Notes: generated by a model not told the origin, from the letters alone. A stretch of DNA of 64,000 bases from Chelativorans multitrophicus (GCF_011317445.1 NZ_JAAAPL010000001.1:558001-622000); one strand, 5' to 3'; shown: positions 1 to 9,551, counted from the stretch's first letter. Numbers and translations are program-made.

Positions 1-966
1 ATGCCGCGCCTTGATCTCACGGACCGTGCGTGAGGAAGAGCGCATGACGATCGTATGGGTCTGGATCGAATCGCGGCCGAATTTCACGCCCGCGAGCAGA
101 TTGCCGTCTGTCACACCCGTCGCGGCGAAGAGCACATCCCCGCTCGCCATCTCCTCCATGAGATAGATCTTGTTGGGATCGGAAATTCCCATATTGGCCG
201 CGCGCGCCACCTTTTCCTCGGTGTTGAGCTGGAGCCGGCCCTGCATCTGGCCACCGATGCAGCGCAGCGCCGCCGCGGCAAGAACCCCCTCGGGGGCGCC
301 GCCGATTCCCATATAAATGTCGATGCCGGTATTGTCCGGATCGGTGGTGTGGATGACGCCTGCCACGTCGCCGTCACCGATAAGCCGGATGGCGGCTCCG
401 GTGGCGCGGACCTCCTCGATCAGGCGCGCGTGGCGCGGGCGATCAAGAATGCAGGCGGTGATCTCCGAGACCGGCACGCCCTTCGCCTTGGCAAGATTTT
501 CGATGTTTTCGGCTGCCGGCGCATCCAGGTTCACAATGCCTTCCGGATAGCCGGGTCCGACCGCGATCTTCTCCATATAAACGTCCGGCGCGTAAAGCAG
601 GCTGCCGCGCTCGGCGATCGCGATGACCGCCAGCGAATTGGGAAGGTTCTTCGCGCAGATTGTGGTGCCTTCGAGCGGATCGAGCGCGATATCGACAGCC
701 GGGCCCTCACCAAGGCCGACCTCCTCGCCGATGTAAAGCATCGGCGCCTCGTCCCGCTCGCCCTCGCCGATTACGACCGTACCCTGGATCGGCAAACGGT
801 TCAGTTCCGAACGCATCGCGTCCACGGCCACCTGATCGGCGGCTTTCTCATCACCGCGCCCGCGCAGCCTTGCCGCGGCGACCGCCGCCCTCTCCGTCAC
901 GCGGACGAGTTCGAGCGTCAAGATTCGATCGAGGCCGGCCTGTGGGCTTTTCGGCATGAAGGTCAT
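1..966 (-). CDS. glpX: Class II fructose-1,6-bisphosphatase (partial, C-terminus cut by window edge)
   Basis: GlpX-type fructose-1,6-bisphosphatase, which hydrolyses fructose 1,6-bisphosphate to fructose 6-phosphate in gluconeogenesis and the Calvin cycle. On the minus strand the frame is open from base 1 and reads IQGTVVIGEGERDEAPM followed by DIALDPLEGT, the metal- and substrate-binding motifs of the class II (Li+-sensitive) family. About 320 codons are present, close to full family length (320-340), so only a few C-terminal residues are missing. Two ATGs are possible, at 966 (MTFMPKSPQ) and 957 (MPKSPQ); I chose 966 because GGGAG lies at the right distance upstream. The family identity is very secure; the start is less so. 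A 7-bp GC-rich inverted repeat lies in its leader at 987-1009. Confidence 0.93.
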   Translation of the reverse strand, partial: MTFMPKSPQAGLDRILTLELVRVTERAAVAAARLRGRGDEKAADQVAVDAMRSELNRLPIQGTVVIGEGERDEAPMLYIGEEVGLGEGPAVDIALDPLEGTTICAKNLPNSLAVIAIAERGSLLYAPDVYMEKIAVGPGYPEGIVNLDAPAAENIENLAKAKGVPVSEITACILDRPRHARLIEEVRATGAAIRLIGDGDVAGVIHTTDPDNTGIDIYMGIGGAPEGVLAAAALRCIGGQMQGRLQLNTEEKVARAANMGISDPNKIYLMEEMASGDVLFAATGVTDGNLLAGVKFGRDSIQTHTIVMRSSSRTVREIKARH

Positions 967-1356
967 CCCTGTTCTCCCGGAAAATAGGCGCGGAAAGACC
1001 ACCCGCGCCAAATGCTTGTCAACTGTTCTGGCAAAGACATCGAAGGACGGCAAGTCCCCCACCACCCCGCCTAGCAATATGAATCGATTGAATAATTATG
1101 GCGGGCAATTTGCTTATCGGCCATGCGTCCTGGCCGTCCCGGGCTCGCGCGACTGAACCACTGTTGAACAAATTTTGAACCAGCCCGTCCCGCGTCTCGT
1201 TTATGCGTGCTTTTCTTTGCGAAATTCCGATTTTGTTTCCGATACTTACCAAATGCCGGGTCCAAGGCTGCCACGGGATTGCCTCGAAAAGGCCCAAGTC
1301 TTTTCATCCGCAGGCGATCTGGTACATAATCGCGCCTTCCCAAGACGGAGGCCACG
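967..1356. other. Divergent intergenic region between glpX and cfa
   Basis: 390 bases separate the divergently transcribed glpX and cfa genes and must hold both promoters. It is more AT-rich than its neighbours in the middle (around 1075-1105 and 1160-1250). I see a short GC-rich inverted repeat at 987-1009 (GGCGCGG/CCGCGCC) in the glpX leader, but no convincing gene, RNA or named operator. Short open frames here lack a good ribosome binding site and do not resemble a known family. Confidence 0.6.
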
Positions 1357-2610
1357 ATGAATCCTCTGCTCCAAAAATTGGCGTCCAGCCTGATACAAAG
1401 CGGATCGCTTACGATCACGGATGCGGATGGGGGGGTGCACCGGTTCGGTGACGGATCGGGCGAGCCTGTTCATATCGTCATCCATTCCCGTCGCGCCGAG
1501 CGCGCCATTGCCCTTGATCCCATGCTGTCCGTTCCCGAAAGCTATATGGGGGGCGAAGTCGACTTCCTCGAAGGCGATCCGCTGCGTCTTCTCAAGGTGG
1601 CATACCAGAATTTCGAACACGGCGGCGCGGAAGCCCTCGCGATGAAGGTCGGCGAGGGTATCCGCTACCTCTTCCGCAGATTGCATCAATTCAATCCAGC
1701 CGGCCGTTCCAAGCGCAATGTTGCGCGCCACTACGACCTCTCCGGCGAGATGTACAAGCTCTTCCTCGACGAGGACATGCAGTATTCCTGCGCCTATTAC
1801 CCTGATCCGGACATTTCTCTGGAGGAGGCCCAAAAGCTCAAGAAGAGTCACATCATGGCAAAGCTGGCGCTTGAGCCCGGCCAGAAGGTGCTCGATATCG
1901 GCTCGGGCTGGGGCGGGCTTGGCCTCGATATTGCTCGCCAGTTCGATGCCAATGTGCTGGGCGTCACGCTTTCGGAGGAACAGCACGCGGTATCGCAGCG
2001 GCGCGCGAAGGAGGCAGGCCTAGCCGACAGGGCGCGTTTCGAAATCGTCGACTACCGCGCGCTCAAGGGTCCCTTCGACCGAATTGTCTCGGTCGGCATG
2101 TTCGAGCATGTGGGCATCAATCACTACCGCACCTTCTTTAAAAAATGTGCGCAGCTTCTGGCCGATGACGGGGTGATGCTTCTCCACACGATCGGCCGCA
2201 CCTCCGGCCCGTCGGTGACAAACGCTTTCATCCGCAAATACATCTTCCCCGGCGGCTACATCCCTGCCCTGTCGGAGGTCGTGCCGGCCATCGAAAAAGC
2301 CGGCCTTATCATCAGCGATATCGAAATCCTCAGACTCCACTACGCCGAGACCCTGAAAGGCTGGAGAGAGCGCTTCATGGCCAACCGCGCCAAGGCAGTG
2401 CAGATTTATGACGAGCGCTTCGCGCGCATGTGGGAATTCTACCTTGCAGGCTCCGAAGCATCTTTCCGCTGGCAGGACATGGTGAATTTCCAGATCCAGA
2501 TCACCAAGCGACGCGATGCGCTGCCAATAACCCGCGACTACATGACCGAGACCGAAAGGCGGCTCACCGCACGCGAAAACGGAACGGCAATTCCCGACGC
2601 CGCCGAATAG
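1357..2610 (+). CDS. cfa: Cyclopropane-fatty-acyl-phospholipid synthase
   Basis: SAM-dependent methyltransferase that adds a methylene bridge to the double bond of unsaturated acyl chains in membrane phospholipids, a stationary-phase and acid-stress modification. The 417-residue protein has the N-terminal lipid-binding region, then QYSCAYYPD (Cys about 145, in the family's bicarbonate/active-site region), the SAM-binding loop VLDIGSGWGGLG from about residue 178, and VSVGMFEHVG further on. Length matches alphaproteobacterial members. GGAGGC sits 6 bases before the ATG. It is a single-gene unit: glpX diverges upstream and a long imperfect palindrome follows the stop. Rhizobiales often carry several Cfa paralogues, so this may be one of two or three in the genome. 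Confidence 0.95.
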   Translation: MNPLLQKLASSLIQSGSLTITDADGGVHRFGDGSGEPVHIVIHSRRAERAIALDPMLSVPESYMGGEVDFLEGDPLRLLKVAYQNFEHGGAEALAMKVGEGIRYLFRRLHQFNPAGRSKRNVARHYDLSGEMYKLFLDEDMQYSCAYYPDPDISLEEAQKLKKSHIMAKLALEPGQKVLDIGSGWGGLGLDIARQFDANVLGVTLSEEQHAVSQRRAKEAGLADRARFEIVDYRALKGPFDRIVSVGMFEHVGINHYRTFFKKCAQLLADDGVMLLHTIGRTSGPSVTNAFIRKYIFPGGYIPALSEVVPAIEKAGLIISDIEILRLHYAETLKGWRERFMANRAKAVQIYDERFARMWEFYLAGSEASFRWQDMVNFQIQITKRRDALPITRDYMTETERRLTARENGTAIPDAAE

Positions 2611-2620
2611 GAATATAATC

Positions 2621-2686
2621 CGGAAACGAATCAGGTCACTGTCAAGCCGTAAGAGAGCTTTGCAGCCTCGACAGTGATTCGTTCCG
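2621..2686 (+). terminator. Imperfect long hairpin downstream of cfa
   Basis: Ten bases after the cfa stop, the 17-base right arm 2670-2686 pairs with 2621-2643 when a single A and a GGTCA bulge are allowed in the left arm; the loop is 26 bases. There is no T-tract after it, so it is not a classical rho-independent terminator. It could be a 3'-end stabilising structure, a terminator of weaker type, or a remnant of a palindromic repeat. Confidence 0.4.
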
Positions 2687-2854
2687 TGGGTTGGTGTGGA
2701 TATCGTGCTCAATGATCGGATTGTTTGCTTCTATGGCCAGATCGGGGAGCGCCCTCACTTACATCACCGCCCCCGAGAGGTTATGAGAATGCTCAAGGGG
2801 GGCGCCGGACCGTATCAGCTGTTTTCCGGCCGCCATTCGTAAGATGGAAATGTT

Positions 2855-4345
2855 ATGGCCGACGCAGTCCGCAAGTTGAATCCGGCGGAGACGCCGCTTT
2901 ATCGGGAGCCGCCGAACAATATCGAGGCCGAACAGGCCTTGCTCGGAGCGATCCTGGTCAACAATGATGCTTTCTACCGGGTTTCGGATTTCCTGAAACC
3001 AAACCACTTCTATGAGCCCCTGCACCGGCGGATCTATGAGATCGCGGCGGAGTTCATCCGCATGGGCAAGATCGCAAGCCCCATCACCATCAAGACATTT
3101 CTGCCGGCGGAAGAAAAAGTAGGCGAACTGACGGTCGCCCAGTATCTGGCGCGTCTTGCCGCCGAGGCCGTCACCATCATCAACGCCGCCGACTACGGCC
3201 GCGCCATCTATGATCTTGCCGTCCGCAGGGCGCTGATCACCGTTGGCGAGGACATGGTCAACATCGCCTATGACGCCCCCGTGGACATGGCCCCGCAGTC
3301 TCAGATCGAGGACGCGGAGCGCCGGCTTTTCGAACTGGCGGAGACCGGCCGCTACGATGGCGGCTTCGAAAGCTTCGGGGACGCCACCAAGACGGCCATC
3401 GACATGGCCAACGCCGCCTTCATGCGCGATGGAGGCCTTTCCGGCATTTCAACGGGCCTGCGCGATCTCGACCGGCGCATGGGCGGGCTGCAGCCCTCCG
3501 ACTTGATCATTCTCGCCGGGCGTCCGGGCATGGGAAAGACCTCGCTCGCCACCAACATCGCCTTCAACATCGCTGCCGCCTATGAGCCTGCGCAACAGGC
3601 GGATGGCTCCTTTAAGGCCGCCAATGGTGGCGTCGTCGGCTTCTTCTCGCTCGAAATGTCGTCAGAGCAGCTCGCCACGCGTATCATCTCCGAGCAGACC
3701 GAGATCCCCTCCTCCAAGATCCGCCGTGGCGAGATTACGGAAGCGGAGTTCGAGAAGCTTGTGGCTTGCGCGCAGACGATGCAGAAGATCCCGCTCTTTA
3801 TCGATGCGACCGGCGGCATTTCCATTGCGCAGCTTGCCGCGCGATCGAGGCGGCTCAAGCGTCAGCGCGGGCTCGACGTTCTGGTCATCGACTATGTGCA
3901 GCTCATGCAGGGTTCCTCCGCCAAGTCGCAGCAGAACCGCGTGCAGGAAATCACGGAGATCACTACCGGCCTTAAGGCGCTCGCCAAGGAGCTTGGCGTA
4001 CCGATCATCGCGCTCTCCCAGCTCTCGCGTCAGGTGGAAAGCCGCGACGACAAGCGGCCGCAGCTTTCGGACCTGCGCGAATCGGGCTCCATCGAGCAGG
4101 ACGCCGACGTGGTGCTGTTCGTCTACCGCGAAGAATACTATCTCAAGAATAAGGAGCCCAAGCCAGGCTCGGAAGAATATCTGAGATGGGAAGCGGATAT
4201 GAACGAGGTGCGCGGCAAGTCCGAGGTGATCATTGCCAAGCAGCGCCACGGGCCTACGGGAATGGTGCCCCTTGGCTTCCAGGGCGAGTTCACGCGCTTC
4301 TTCGACCTTGCGGAGGATTCGCACCTGCCGGAGCGTTTCGAATAG
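2855..4345 (+). CDS. dnaB: Replicative DNA helicase
   Basis: Hexameric 5'-3' helicase that unwinds DNA at the replication fork and recruits primase. The 496-residue protein has the N-terminal domain beginning PPNNIEAEQALLGAIL, then a RecA-fold domain with Walker A GRPGMGKTS around residues 221-229, FFSLEMSSEQLA (H1a), VLVIDYVQLMQ (Walker B) around 343, the SQLSRQVESR region and the DLRESGSIEQDADVV motif with its arginine-finger region near the C-terminus. Length is usual and no intein is present. The start is the ATG at 2855 with a weak TGGAA upstream. alr follows after 2 bases, suggesting coupled translation. Confidence 0.98.
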   Translation: MADAVRKLNPAETPLYREPPNNIEAEQALLGAILVNNDAFYRVSDFLKPNHFYEPLHRRIYEIAAEFIRMGKIASPITIKTFLPAEEKVGELTVAQYLARLAAEAVTIINAADYGRAIYDLAVRRALITVGEDMVNIAYDAPVDMAPQSQIEDAERRLFELAETGRYDGGFESFGDATKTAIDMANAAFMRDGGLSGISTGLRDLDRRMGGLQPSDLIILAGRPGMGKTSLATNIAFNIAAAYEPAQQADGSFKAANGGVVGFFSLEMSSEQLATRIISEQTEIPSSKIRRGEITEAEFEKLVACAQTMQKIPLFIDATGGISIAQLAARSRRLKRQRGLDVLVIDYVQLMQGSSAKSQQNRVQEITEITTGLKALAKELGVPIIALSQLSRQVESRDDKRPQLSDLRESGSIEQDADVVLFVYREEYYLKNKEPKPGSEEYLRWEADMNEVRGKSEVIIAKQRHGPTGMVPLGFQGEFTRFFDLAEDSHLPERFE

Positions 4346-4347
4346 CG

Positions 4348-5517
4348 GTGCCTGTTCCGTCGCATATATCGGATACAGGCCCGCCGCCTCATCTGGCGGG
4401 CGGGCGACTGACGGTCGACCTTTCCGCGCTTGTGGCGAATTACCAGCTTCTTGCCCGGCGGTCCGCGCCCGCCGGAGCGGCGGCGGTCCTGAAGGCAGAC
4501 GCCTATGGGCTGGGGCTGAAACCTGTTGGCTCGGCGCTTTGGGCAGCCGGGTGCCGCCGCTTTTTCGTGGCGCTGCCGCAGGAAGGAATTGAGCTGCGCG
4601 CCATCCTTCCCGAGGCGGAGATCTTCGTTCTTACCGGCCTTTTCGCCGTTGAATCAGCCGCAGCCTATCGCGAGGCTCGACTGATCCCGGTCCTTAACTC
4701 CCAAAGCGACATCTCCATTTGGGAAGCACATGGCTGGAATGATCAGCGTTCTCGCCCCTGCGCTGTTCATGTCGACACCGGCATGAACCGGCTTGGCCTT
4801 ACCCCCGAACGGGCGCGCTCGCTCGCGGAGGAGAACGCGCTGACCGGCGCCCTTACCCCCATCCTGCTGATGAGCCATCTTGCTTGCGCGGATACTCCCG
4901 ACCACCCGCTGAACCGTCGGCAACTCGAATTGTTTCAAGCAGTTCGGACGCTTTTCCCACAAAGCGAATCAAGTCTCTGCAACTCCGCAGGCATCTTTCT
5001 CGGGAGCGATTTCCTTTGCGATCTCACCCGCCCCGGTATCGCTCTTTATGGAGGCGCGCCCGTGAAAGGCATCGCAAATCCGATGCGAGCGGTGGCGACG
5101 GTGGAGGCCCGTGTGGTTCAGGTTCGGCACGTGCGCGCGGGGGAGACGGTGAGCTATGGGGCGACGCCGCTTGCGCGCGATAGCGTCATCGCCGTTTGTT
5201 CGGCAGGCTATGCGGATGGATACCACCTCGCCGGCTCCGGCGACAGGGTGCCGCTCAGGCGTGCCGTCCGCAAAGCTGCCGAAGGCTTCATTCACGGGCG
5301 CCGCGTGCCGGTGGTCGGTCGCGTCACTATGGATCTCACGCTGTTCGACGTTACTGAAGTCGGCATGGATGTTATTGCGCCGGGCGATCACATCGAGCTT
5401 TTCGGACCGAATATGCCGATCGATGAGGTGGCCGAAGCGGCAGGTACGATCGCCTACGAGCTGCTGACCTCGCTGGGACGGAGATATTATCGCGAATATG
5501 TCGGAGGGGTCGTGTGA
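4348..5517 (+). CDS. alr: Alanine racemase
   Basis: PLP enzyme interconverting L- and D-alanine, which supplies D-Ala for peptidoglycan. The frame is open further upstream inside dnaB, but the natural start is the GTG at 4348, two bases after the dnaB stop, giving 389 residues (family about 360-390). AAVLKADAYGLG carries the PLP lysine (about K49); VHVDTGMNRLG, the catalytic tyrosine in VSYGAT (about Y270), AGYADGY and VGRVTMDL follow in the expected order. Rhizobia may have a second, catabolic racemase (dadX); its place behind dnaB and before radA, as in many Rhizobiales, favours the biosynthetic copy. Confidence 0.95.
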   Translation: MPVPSHISDTGPPPHLAGGRLTVDLSALVANYQLLARRSAPAGAAAVLKADAYGLGLKPVGSALWAAGCRRFFVALPQEGIELRAILPEAEIFVLTGLFAVESAAAYREARLIPVLNSQSDISIWEAHGWNDQRSRPCAVHVDTGMNRLGLTPERARSLAEENALTGALTPILLMSHLACADTPDHPLNRRQLELFQAVRTLFPQSESSLCNSAGIFLGSDFLCDLTRPGIALYGGAPVKGIANPMRAVATVEARVVQVRHVRAGETVSYGATPLARDSVIAVCSAGYADGYHLAGSGDRVPLRRAVRKAAEGFIHGRRVPVVGRVTMDLTLFDVTEVGMDVIAPGDHIELFGPNMPIDEVAEAAGTIAYELLTSLGRRYYREYVGGVV

Positions 5518-5596
5518 CGGCAATCCTCATATCCTGCTCCCCGCACGCTCTCCTCTGGGCTAGGACCAGGGCCAGCCGCCGGATGGTCAGCAAATA

Positions 5597-6985
5597 ATGG
5601 CCAAATCTCGCTTTCAGTTCGTCTGCCAGAATTGCGGAACCGTCCATGCGCGCTGGGCCGGGAAATGCGACGGCTGCGGCGAGTGGAATACGCTTGTCGA
5701 GGAAGGCACCGCGAGCGGTATAGGCACCGGACCGCAGGCGCTCAGGAAGGCACGCCCCGGGCGGCCCGTCGCGCTTACCACGCTTGCCGGCGATATCGAG
5801 GATGCGCCGCGCATCATCACCGGTATCGGCGAACTGGATCGGGCGACCGGAGGGGGCTTCGTGCGCGGCTCTGCCCTTCTGGTCGGCGGCGATCCGGGCA
5901 TCGGCAAATCCACGCTTCTCACGCAGGCGGCCGCGGCACTGGCCTCCAGAGGCCACCGCATCGTCTACGTTTCCGGCGAAGAGGCGGTCGCGCAGATCAG
6001 GTTGCGGGCGCAGCGGCTCGGCGTGGCGAACACCGCGGTGGAACTGGCTGCGGAAACCAATGTGGAAAACATCCTTACCACCATAGAGGACGGCAAGCGC
6101 CCAGACCTCGTGATCCTCGATTCCATCCAGACGCTCTGGACGGACATGGTGGAATCCGCGCCCGGCACCGTAACGCAGGTTCGCGCCGCCGCGCAGGCGA
6201 TGATTCGCTACGCAAAATCCACGGGTGCGGCCATCGTGCTCGTCGGCCATGTGACAAAGGAAGGCCAGATCGCCGGCCCGCGCGTGGTCGAGCACATGGT
6301 GGACGGTGTCCTCTATTTCGAGGGTGAAGGCGGGCACCATTACCGCATCCTGCGCACCGTGAAGAACCGCTTCGGCCCCACCGACGAGATCGGCGTCTTC
6401 GAAATGGGGGATCGGGGCTTGCGCGAGGTGCCGAACCCTTCGGAACTTTTCCTCGGAGAACGCAGCGCCGCCGCGCCGGGAGCTGCCGTTTTTGCCGGAA
6501 TCGAAGGGACGCGGCCCGTGCTTGTGGAAATCCAGGCGCTCGTCGCCGCCTCCCCGCTCGGCACGCCGCGGCGCGCTGTCGTCGGGTGGGACGGCGCCCG
6601 GCTTTCCATGGTGCTCGCCGTGCTAGAGGCCCATTGCGGCGTGCGCTTCTCCACCCATGACGTGTATCTGAATGTGGCGGGCGGATACCGCATATCGGAG
6701 CCCGCGGCGGACCTGGCGGTGGCGGCCGCGCTCGTCTCCTCCGTCACCGGGCTTGCCCTGCCCTCGGATTGCGTCTATTTCGGCGAAATCAGTCTCTCGG
6801 GTGCGGTCCGGCCCGTTGCGCATGCAGCGAGCCGGCTCAAAGAGGCCGAAAAGCTGGGCTTCACGCAAGCCGTCATGCCGCCGGCCAATGAAGAGCTGGC
6901 GGGCGGGATTGCAGCCAACGCTTTCAAACCCGAGGGATTGGCCGATCTCGTAGCCCGTATAGCGGGGTCGCGGGTACGGGAGTAA
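5597..6985 (+). CDS. radA: DNA repair protein RadA (Sms)
   Basis: RecA-related ATPase that promotes branch migration and recombination intermediate processing. The 462-residue protein has an N-terminal four-cysteine zinc finger (C10, C13, C24, C27 in CQNCG...CDGCGEW), Walker A GGDPGIGKST with K104, the diagnostic KNRFG motif around 256-260, and a C-terminal Lon-protease-like domain (LNVAGGYRISEPAADLAVAAAL). Length and domain order are standard. It is 79 bases downstream of alr and 67 bases upstream of cvpA, all on one strand, probably one transcription unit. Confidence 0.97.
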   Translation: MAKSRFQFVCQNCGTVHARWAGKCDGCGEWNTLVEEGTASGIGTGPQALRKARPGRPVALTTLAGDIEDAPRIITGIGELDRATGGGFVRGSALLVGGDPGIGKSTLLTQAAAALASRGHRIVYVSGEEAVAQIRLRAQRLGVANTAVELAAETNVENILTTIEDGKRPDLVILDSIQTLWTDMVESAPGTVTQVRAAAQAMIRYAKSTGAAIVLVGHVTKEGQIAGPRVVEHMVDGVLYFEGEGGHHYRILRTVKNRFGPTDEIGVFEMGDRGLREVPNPSELFLGERSAAAPGAAVFAGIEGTRPVLVEIQALVAASPLGTPRRAVVGWDGARLSMVLAVLEAHCGVRFSTHDVYLNVAGGYRISEPAADLAVAAALVSSVTGLALPSDCVYFGEISLSGAVRPVAHAASRLKEAEKLGFTQAVMPPANEELAGGIAANAFKPEGLADLVARIAGSRVRE

Positions 6986-7052
6986 AGAATAGCCTTGCGC
7001 CGCGTCAGGAGCAGTGAAAAAGATCCTGCCGTGAAGAAAAACTGGGGTGCTG

Positions 7053-7640
7053 ATGCCAATCACGCTGCTTGACGGCATTCTCGTGGGCTTTACGCTGGTC
7101 TCGGCGATGCTCGCCATGGTGCGCGGCTTCTCGCGCGAAGTCCTCTCCATCGCCTCGTGGGTGCTGGCGGCGATAGCCGCCTATTTCCTTTACCCGGTGG
7201 TACTGCCCTACCTGACGCCCTATATAGACAATCCGATGCTCGCGGTTGTCGCGTCGGCTGCGGCGGTGTTCTTCGTTGCGCTGATTATCGTCACGATCAT
7301 CACCATGAAGATCGCCGACTTTATCGTCGATTCGCGAATCGGTGCGCTGGACCGCACGCTTGGCTTCCTTTATGGTGCCGCGCGTGGTGTCTTGGTGGTG
7401 GCGGTGGCGCTTTTGTTCCTGAATTGGCTTTTGGGATCAAACCCGCCCGCATGGATCACGGAAGCAAAGTCCCGCCCGCTCCTCGAAGGGGTGGGAAGCT
7501 GGCTGCAGAGCCTATTGCCCGAGGATCCCGAGACCACCATATTCGACCGTCTGTCGCCGAATGCGCCCGAAGCCGATCCTGCGCCTAACACGGGATCGCC
7601 TCAACAGGGAGCGGCGGACGGAGCTGAAACAAGCAACTGA
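7053..7640 (+). CDS. cvpA: CvpA family membrane protein
   Basis: Inner-membrane protein of the colicin V production family; its molecular role is unsettled (linked to envelope homeostasis and, in enterics, to purF co-transcription). About 195 residues with hydrophobic segments near 5-25, 28-50, 62-85 and 100-125, and a polar Pro/Ala-rich C-terminal tail. GFSREVLSIASW is the typical family motif after the first helix. I chose ATG 7053 (MPITLLDG), with GGGG five bases before it; an in-frame GTG at 7047 is an alternative. purF follows after about 50 bases, the order found in many proteobacteria. Confidence 0.9.
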   Translation: MPITLLDGILVGFTLVSAMLAMVRGFSREVLSIASWVLAAIAAYFLYPVVLPYLTPYIDNPMLAVVASAAAVFFVALIIVTIITMKIADFIVDSRIGALDRTLGFLYGAARGVLVVAVALLFLNWLLGSNPPAWITEAKSRPLLEGVGSWLQSLLPEDPETTIFDRLSPNAPEADPAPNTGSPQQGAADGAETSN

Positions 7641-7689
7641 CGGTCTGTGATGGCCGCCGAGCACACCAACTGAAACGAGGCGGCCAGTG

Positions 7690-9162
7690 ATGGCGGAACG
7701 TGAGAATTTGCCTCTGATGGGCGAAGCCGACGATCATTTCCACGACGAATGCGGGGTGTTCGGCATTTTCGGGCGCCAGGATGCGGCTGCTATCGTCACC
7801 CTGGGACTGCATGCCCTCCAGCATCGCGGCCAGGAAGCGGCAGGTATCGTGTCATTCGACGGCAGCCAATTCCATGTCGAACGCCATATCGGCCTGATCG
7901 GCGATACGTTCACAAAGCCTGCGGTCCTTGAGCGCCTCAAGGGCTCGCGTGCAATCGGCCATACCCGTTATTCCACCACCGGCGGCTCGGGCCTGCGCAA
8001 TGTGCAGCCCTTCTTTGCCGAGCTTTCCGACGGCGGGCTGGCGCTCGCCCATAACGGCAATATCACCAACGCGATGACTGTGCAGCGCCGGCTGCAAAAG
8101 CAGGGCGCAATTTTCTCCTCCACCTCCGACACCGAAACGATCCTCCACCTGGTGGCGAGCAGCAAGGAGAACAATCTCAACACACGGTTCATCGATGCGG
8201 TGCGGCAGCTGGAAGGCGCTTTCTCGCTCGTGGCGCTCACATCCAAAAAGATGATCGGGTGCCGAGATCCGCTGGGCATCCGCCCGCTGGTGCTGGGTGA
8301 TCTCGACGGCGCCTATATACTGGCTTCCGAGACCTGTGCGCTTGACATTATCGGCGCACGTTTCGTCCGCGACCTCAATGCCGGCGAGATGGTAGTCATC
8401 ACCGAGCACGGCATTGAAAGCCACTTTCCCTTTGAACCCGTACGCCAGCGGTTTTGCATCTTCGAATATGTCTATTTCGCCAGGCCGGATTCCTCCGTCG
8501 AAGGGCGCAATGTCTACGAGGTGCGCAAGCGCATTGGCGCGGAGCTCGCGCGGGAAAACCCGGTCGAGGCCGATATCGTCATTCCGGTGCCCGATTCCGG
8601 CACGCCTGCCGCTATCGGCTTCTCGCAGGAAGCTGGAATTCCCTTCGAGCTCGGCATCATCCGCAACCATTATGTCGGCCGCACCTTCATCCAGCCGACG
8701 GATGCCATCCGCCACATGGGCGTGAAGCTCAAGCACAATGCAAACCGGCGTTCCATCGAAGGCAAGCGCGTCGTGCTGGTCGACGATTCGATCGTCCGCG
8801 GCACGACGAGCCAGAAAATTGTGCAGATGGTCCGCGAGGCGGGCGCGAGGGAAGTCCATATGCGCATTGCCTCACCGCCGACACGCGCTTCGTGCTTTTA
8901 CGGGGTCGATACGCCACAAACGGCGAAGCTGCTGGCCTCGCGCATGTCCGTCGAGGAGATGGCCGACTTCATTCGCGTCGATTCTCTGGGTTTTCTATCG
9001 ATCGACGGGCTCTACAGGGCGGTCGGTGAAGCGGCGCGTAACGGTGAGGCACCGCAATTCTGCGATGCCTGCTTCACCGCCGAATATCCGACCCAGCTTA
9101 CCGACCACCATGGTACCGACAATGTACGCCAGCTGTCGCTGCTCGCGGCGGGCGGGCAATAG
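7690..9162 (+). CDS. purF: Amidophosphoribosyltransferase
   Basis: First committed enzyme of purine synthesis: glutamine plus PRPP give phosphoribosylamine. A 20-residue propeptide (ending HFHDE) precedes the nucleophile Cys21 of CGVFGIFG, exposed after self-cleavage. The PRPP loop VVLVDDSIVRGTTS lies about residue 360. Cysteines in FCIFEYVYFARPDS, ASCFYGVD and FCDACFTAEYP match the four iron-sulfur ligands of the Bacillus-type enzyme, so this is the [4Fe-4S] propeptide class rather than the E. coli class. GTG at 7687 is an alternative start; GAGGCGG upstream fits ATG 7690. Confidence 0.96.
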   Translation: MAERENLPLMGEADDHFHDECGVFGIFGRQDAAAIVTLGLHALQHRGQEAAGIVSFDGSQFHVERHIGLIGDTFTKPAVLERLKGSRAIGHTRYSTTGGSGLRNVQPFFAELSDGGLALAHNGNITNAMTVQRRLQKQGAIFSSTSDTETILHLVASSKENNLNTRFIDAVRQLEGAFSLVALTSKKMIGCRDPLGIRPLVLGDLDGAYILASETCALDIIGARFVRDLNAGEMVVITEHGIESHFPFEPVRQRFCIFEYVYFARPDSSVEGRNVYEVRKRIGAELARENPVEADIVIPVPDSGTPAAIGFSQEAGIPFELGIIRNHYVGRTFIQPTDAIRHMGVKLKHNANRRSIEGKRVVLVDDSIVRGTTSQKIVQMVREAGAREVHMRIASPPTRASCFYGVDTPQTAKLLASRMSVEEMADFIRVDSLGFLSIDGLYRAVGEAARNGEAPQFCDACFTAEYPTQLTDHHGTDNVRQLSLLAAGGQ

Positions 9163-9168
9163 TGACAT

Positions 9169-9486
9169 TCAAGGTGTGACGAGCTTCAGGCCGATAATGC
9201 CGGCCACGATCAGGCCGATGCAGGCGAGCCGGATGGCCTCGGCCGACTCGCCGAAAAGCATAATGCCGAGAATGACGGTGCCGATCGTGCCAACGCCGGT
9301 CCAGATCGCATAGGCCGTCCCAAGCGGGAGGGTGCGAAGCGCGATCCCGAGAAGGCCAAGGCTGACGATCATGGAGAGGATGGTCCAGACCGTCGGCCAA
9401 AGCCGGGTGAAGCCGTCCGTGTATTTCAGTCCGACCGCCCATCCCACTTCAAAGAGGCCAGCGGCAAACAGTGCAAACCAGGCCAT
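9169..9486 (-). CDS. sugE: SMR-family guanidinium exporter SugE/Gdx
   Basis: Small multidrug resistance protein of the Gdx (SugE) subtype, a proton-coupled guanidinium exporter working as a dual-topology dimer in the inner membrane. 105 residues, the usual length, with four transmembrane helices. Helix 1 has the essential glutamate E13 ([22 protein letters not shown]), and [13 protein letters not shown] in helix 3 is typical of the guanidinium-specific subtype rather than EmrE. The frame is open upstream, but ATG 9486 has GGAG six bases before it and gives the family N-terminus MAWF. It is convergent with purF, 6 bases apart. A guanidine-II riboswitch lies immediately upstream, which independently supports the substrate. 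Confidence 0.95.
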   Translation of the reverse strand: MAWFALFAAGLFEVGWAVGLKYTDGFTRLWPTVWTILSMIVSLGLLGIALRTLPLGTAYAIWTGVGTIGTVILGIMLFGESAEAIRLACIGLIVAGIIGLKLVTP

Positions 9487-9504
9487 GCTGATCTCCACAA
9501 TAGC

Positions 9505-9551
9505 GATGAGGCCGTCCTCATCCGGATAGAAGAAAGCAAGGCCGTCCCTGC
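9505..9551 (-). promoter_or_regulatory. Guanidine-II (mini-ykkC) riboswitch
   Basis: On the minus strand, 5' to 3', two hairpins each carry an ACGG tetraloop: 9551-9536 (GCAGGG-ACGG-CCTTGC, 6-bp stem with one G-U) and 9522-9505 (GATGAGG-ACGG-CCTCATC, perfect 7-bp stem), separated by 13 bases. Twin ACGR-loop hairpins just before a ribosome binding site define the mini-ykkC class, which senses guanidinium. The sugE Shine-Dalgarno GGAG (9493-9496) begins 8 bases after the second hairpin, so control is probably at translation initiation, with guanidinium pairing the two loops and freeing the site. The downstream gene is the expected one. Confidence 0.92.

Noticed and set aside
1071-1418. 115-codon frame on the minus strand upstream of cfa
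   Set aside because: Overlaps the cfa start and ribosome binding site, shows no family resemblance and no good SD.
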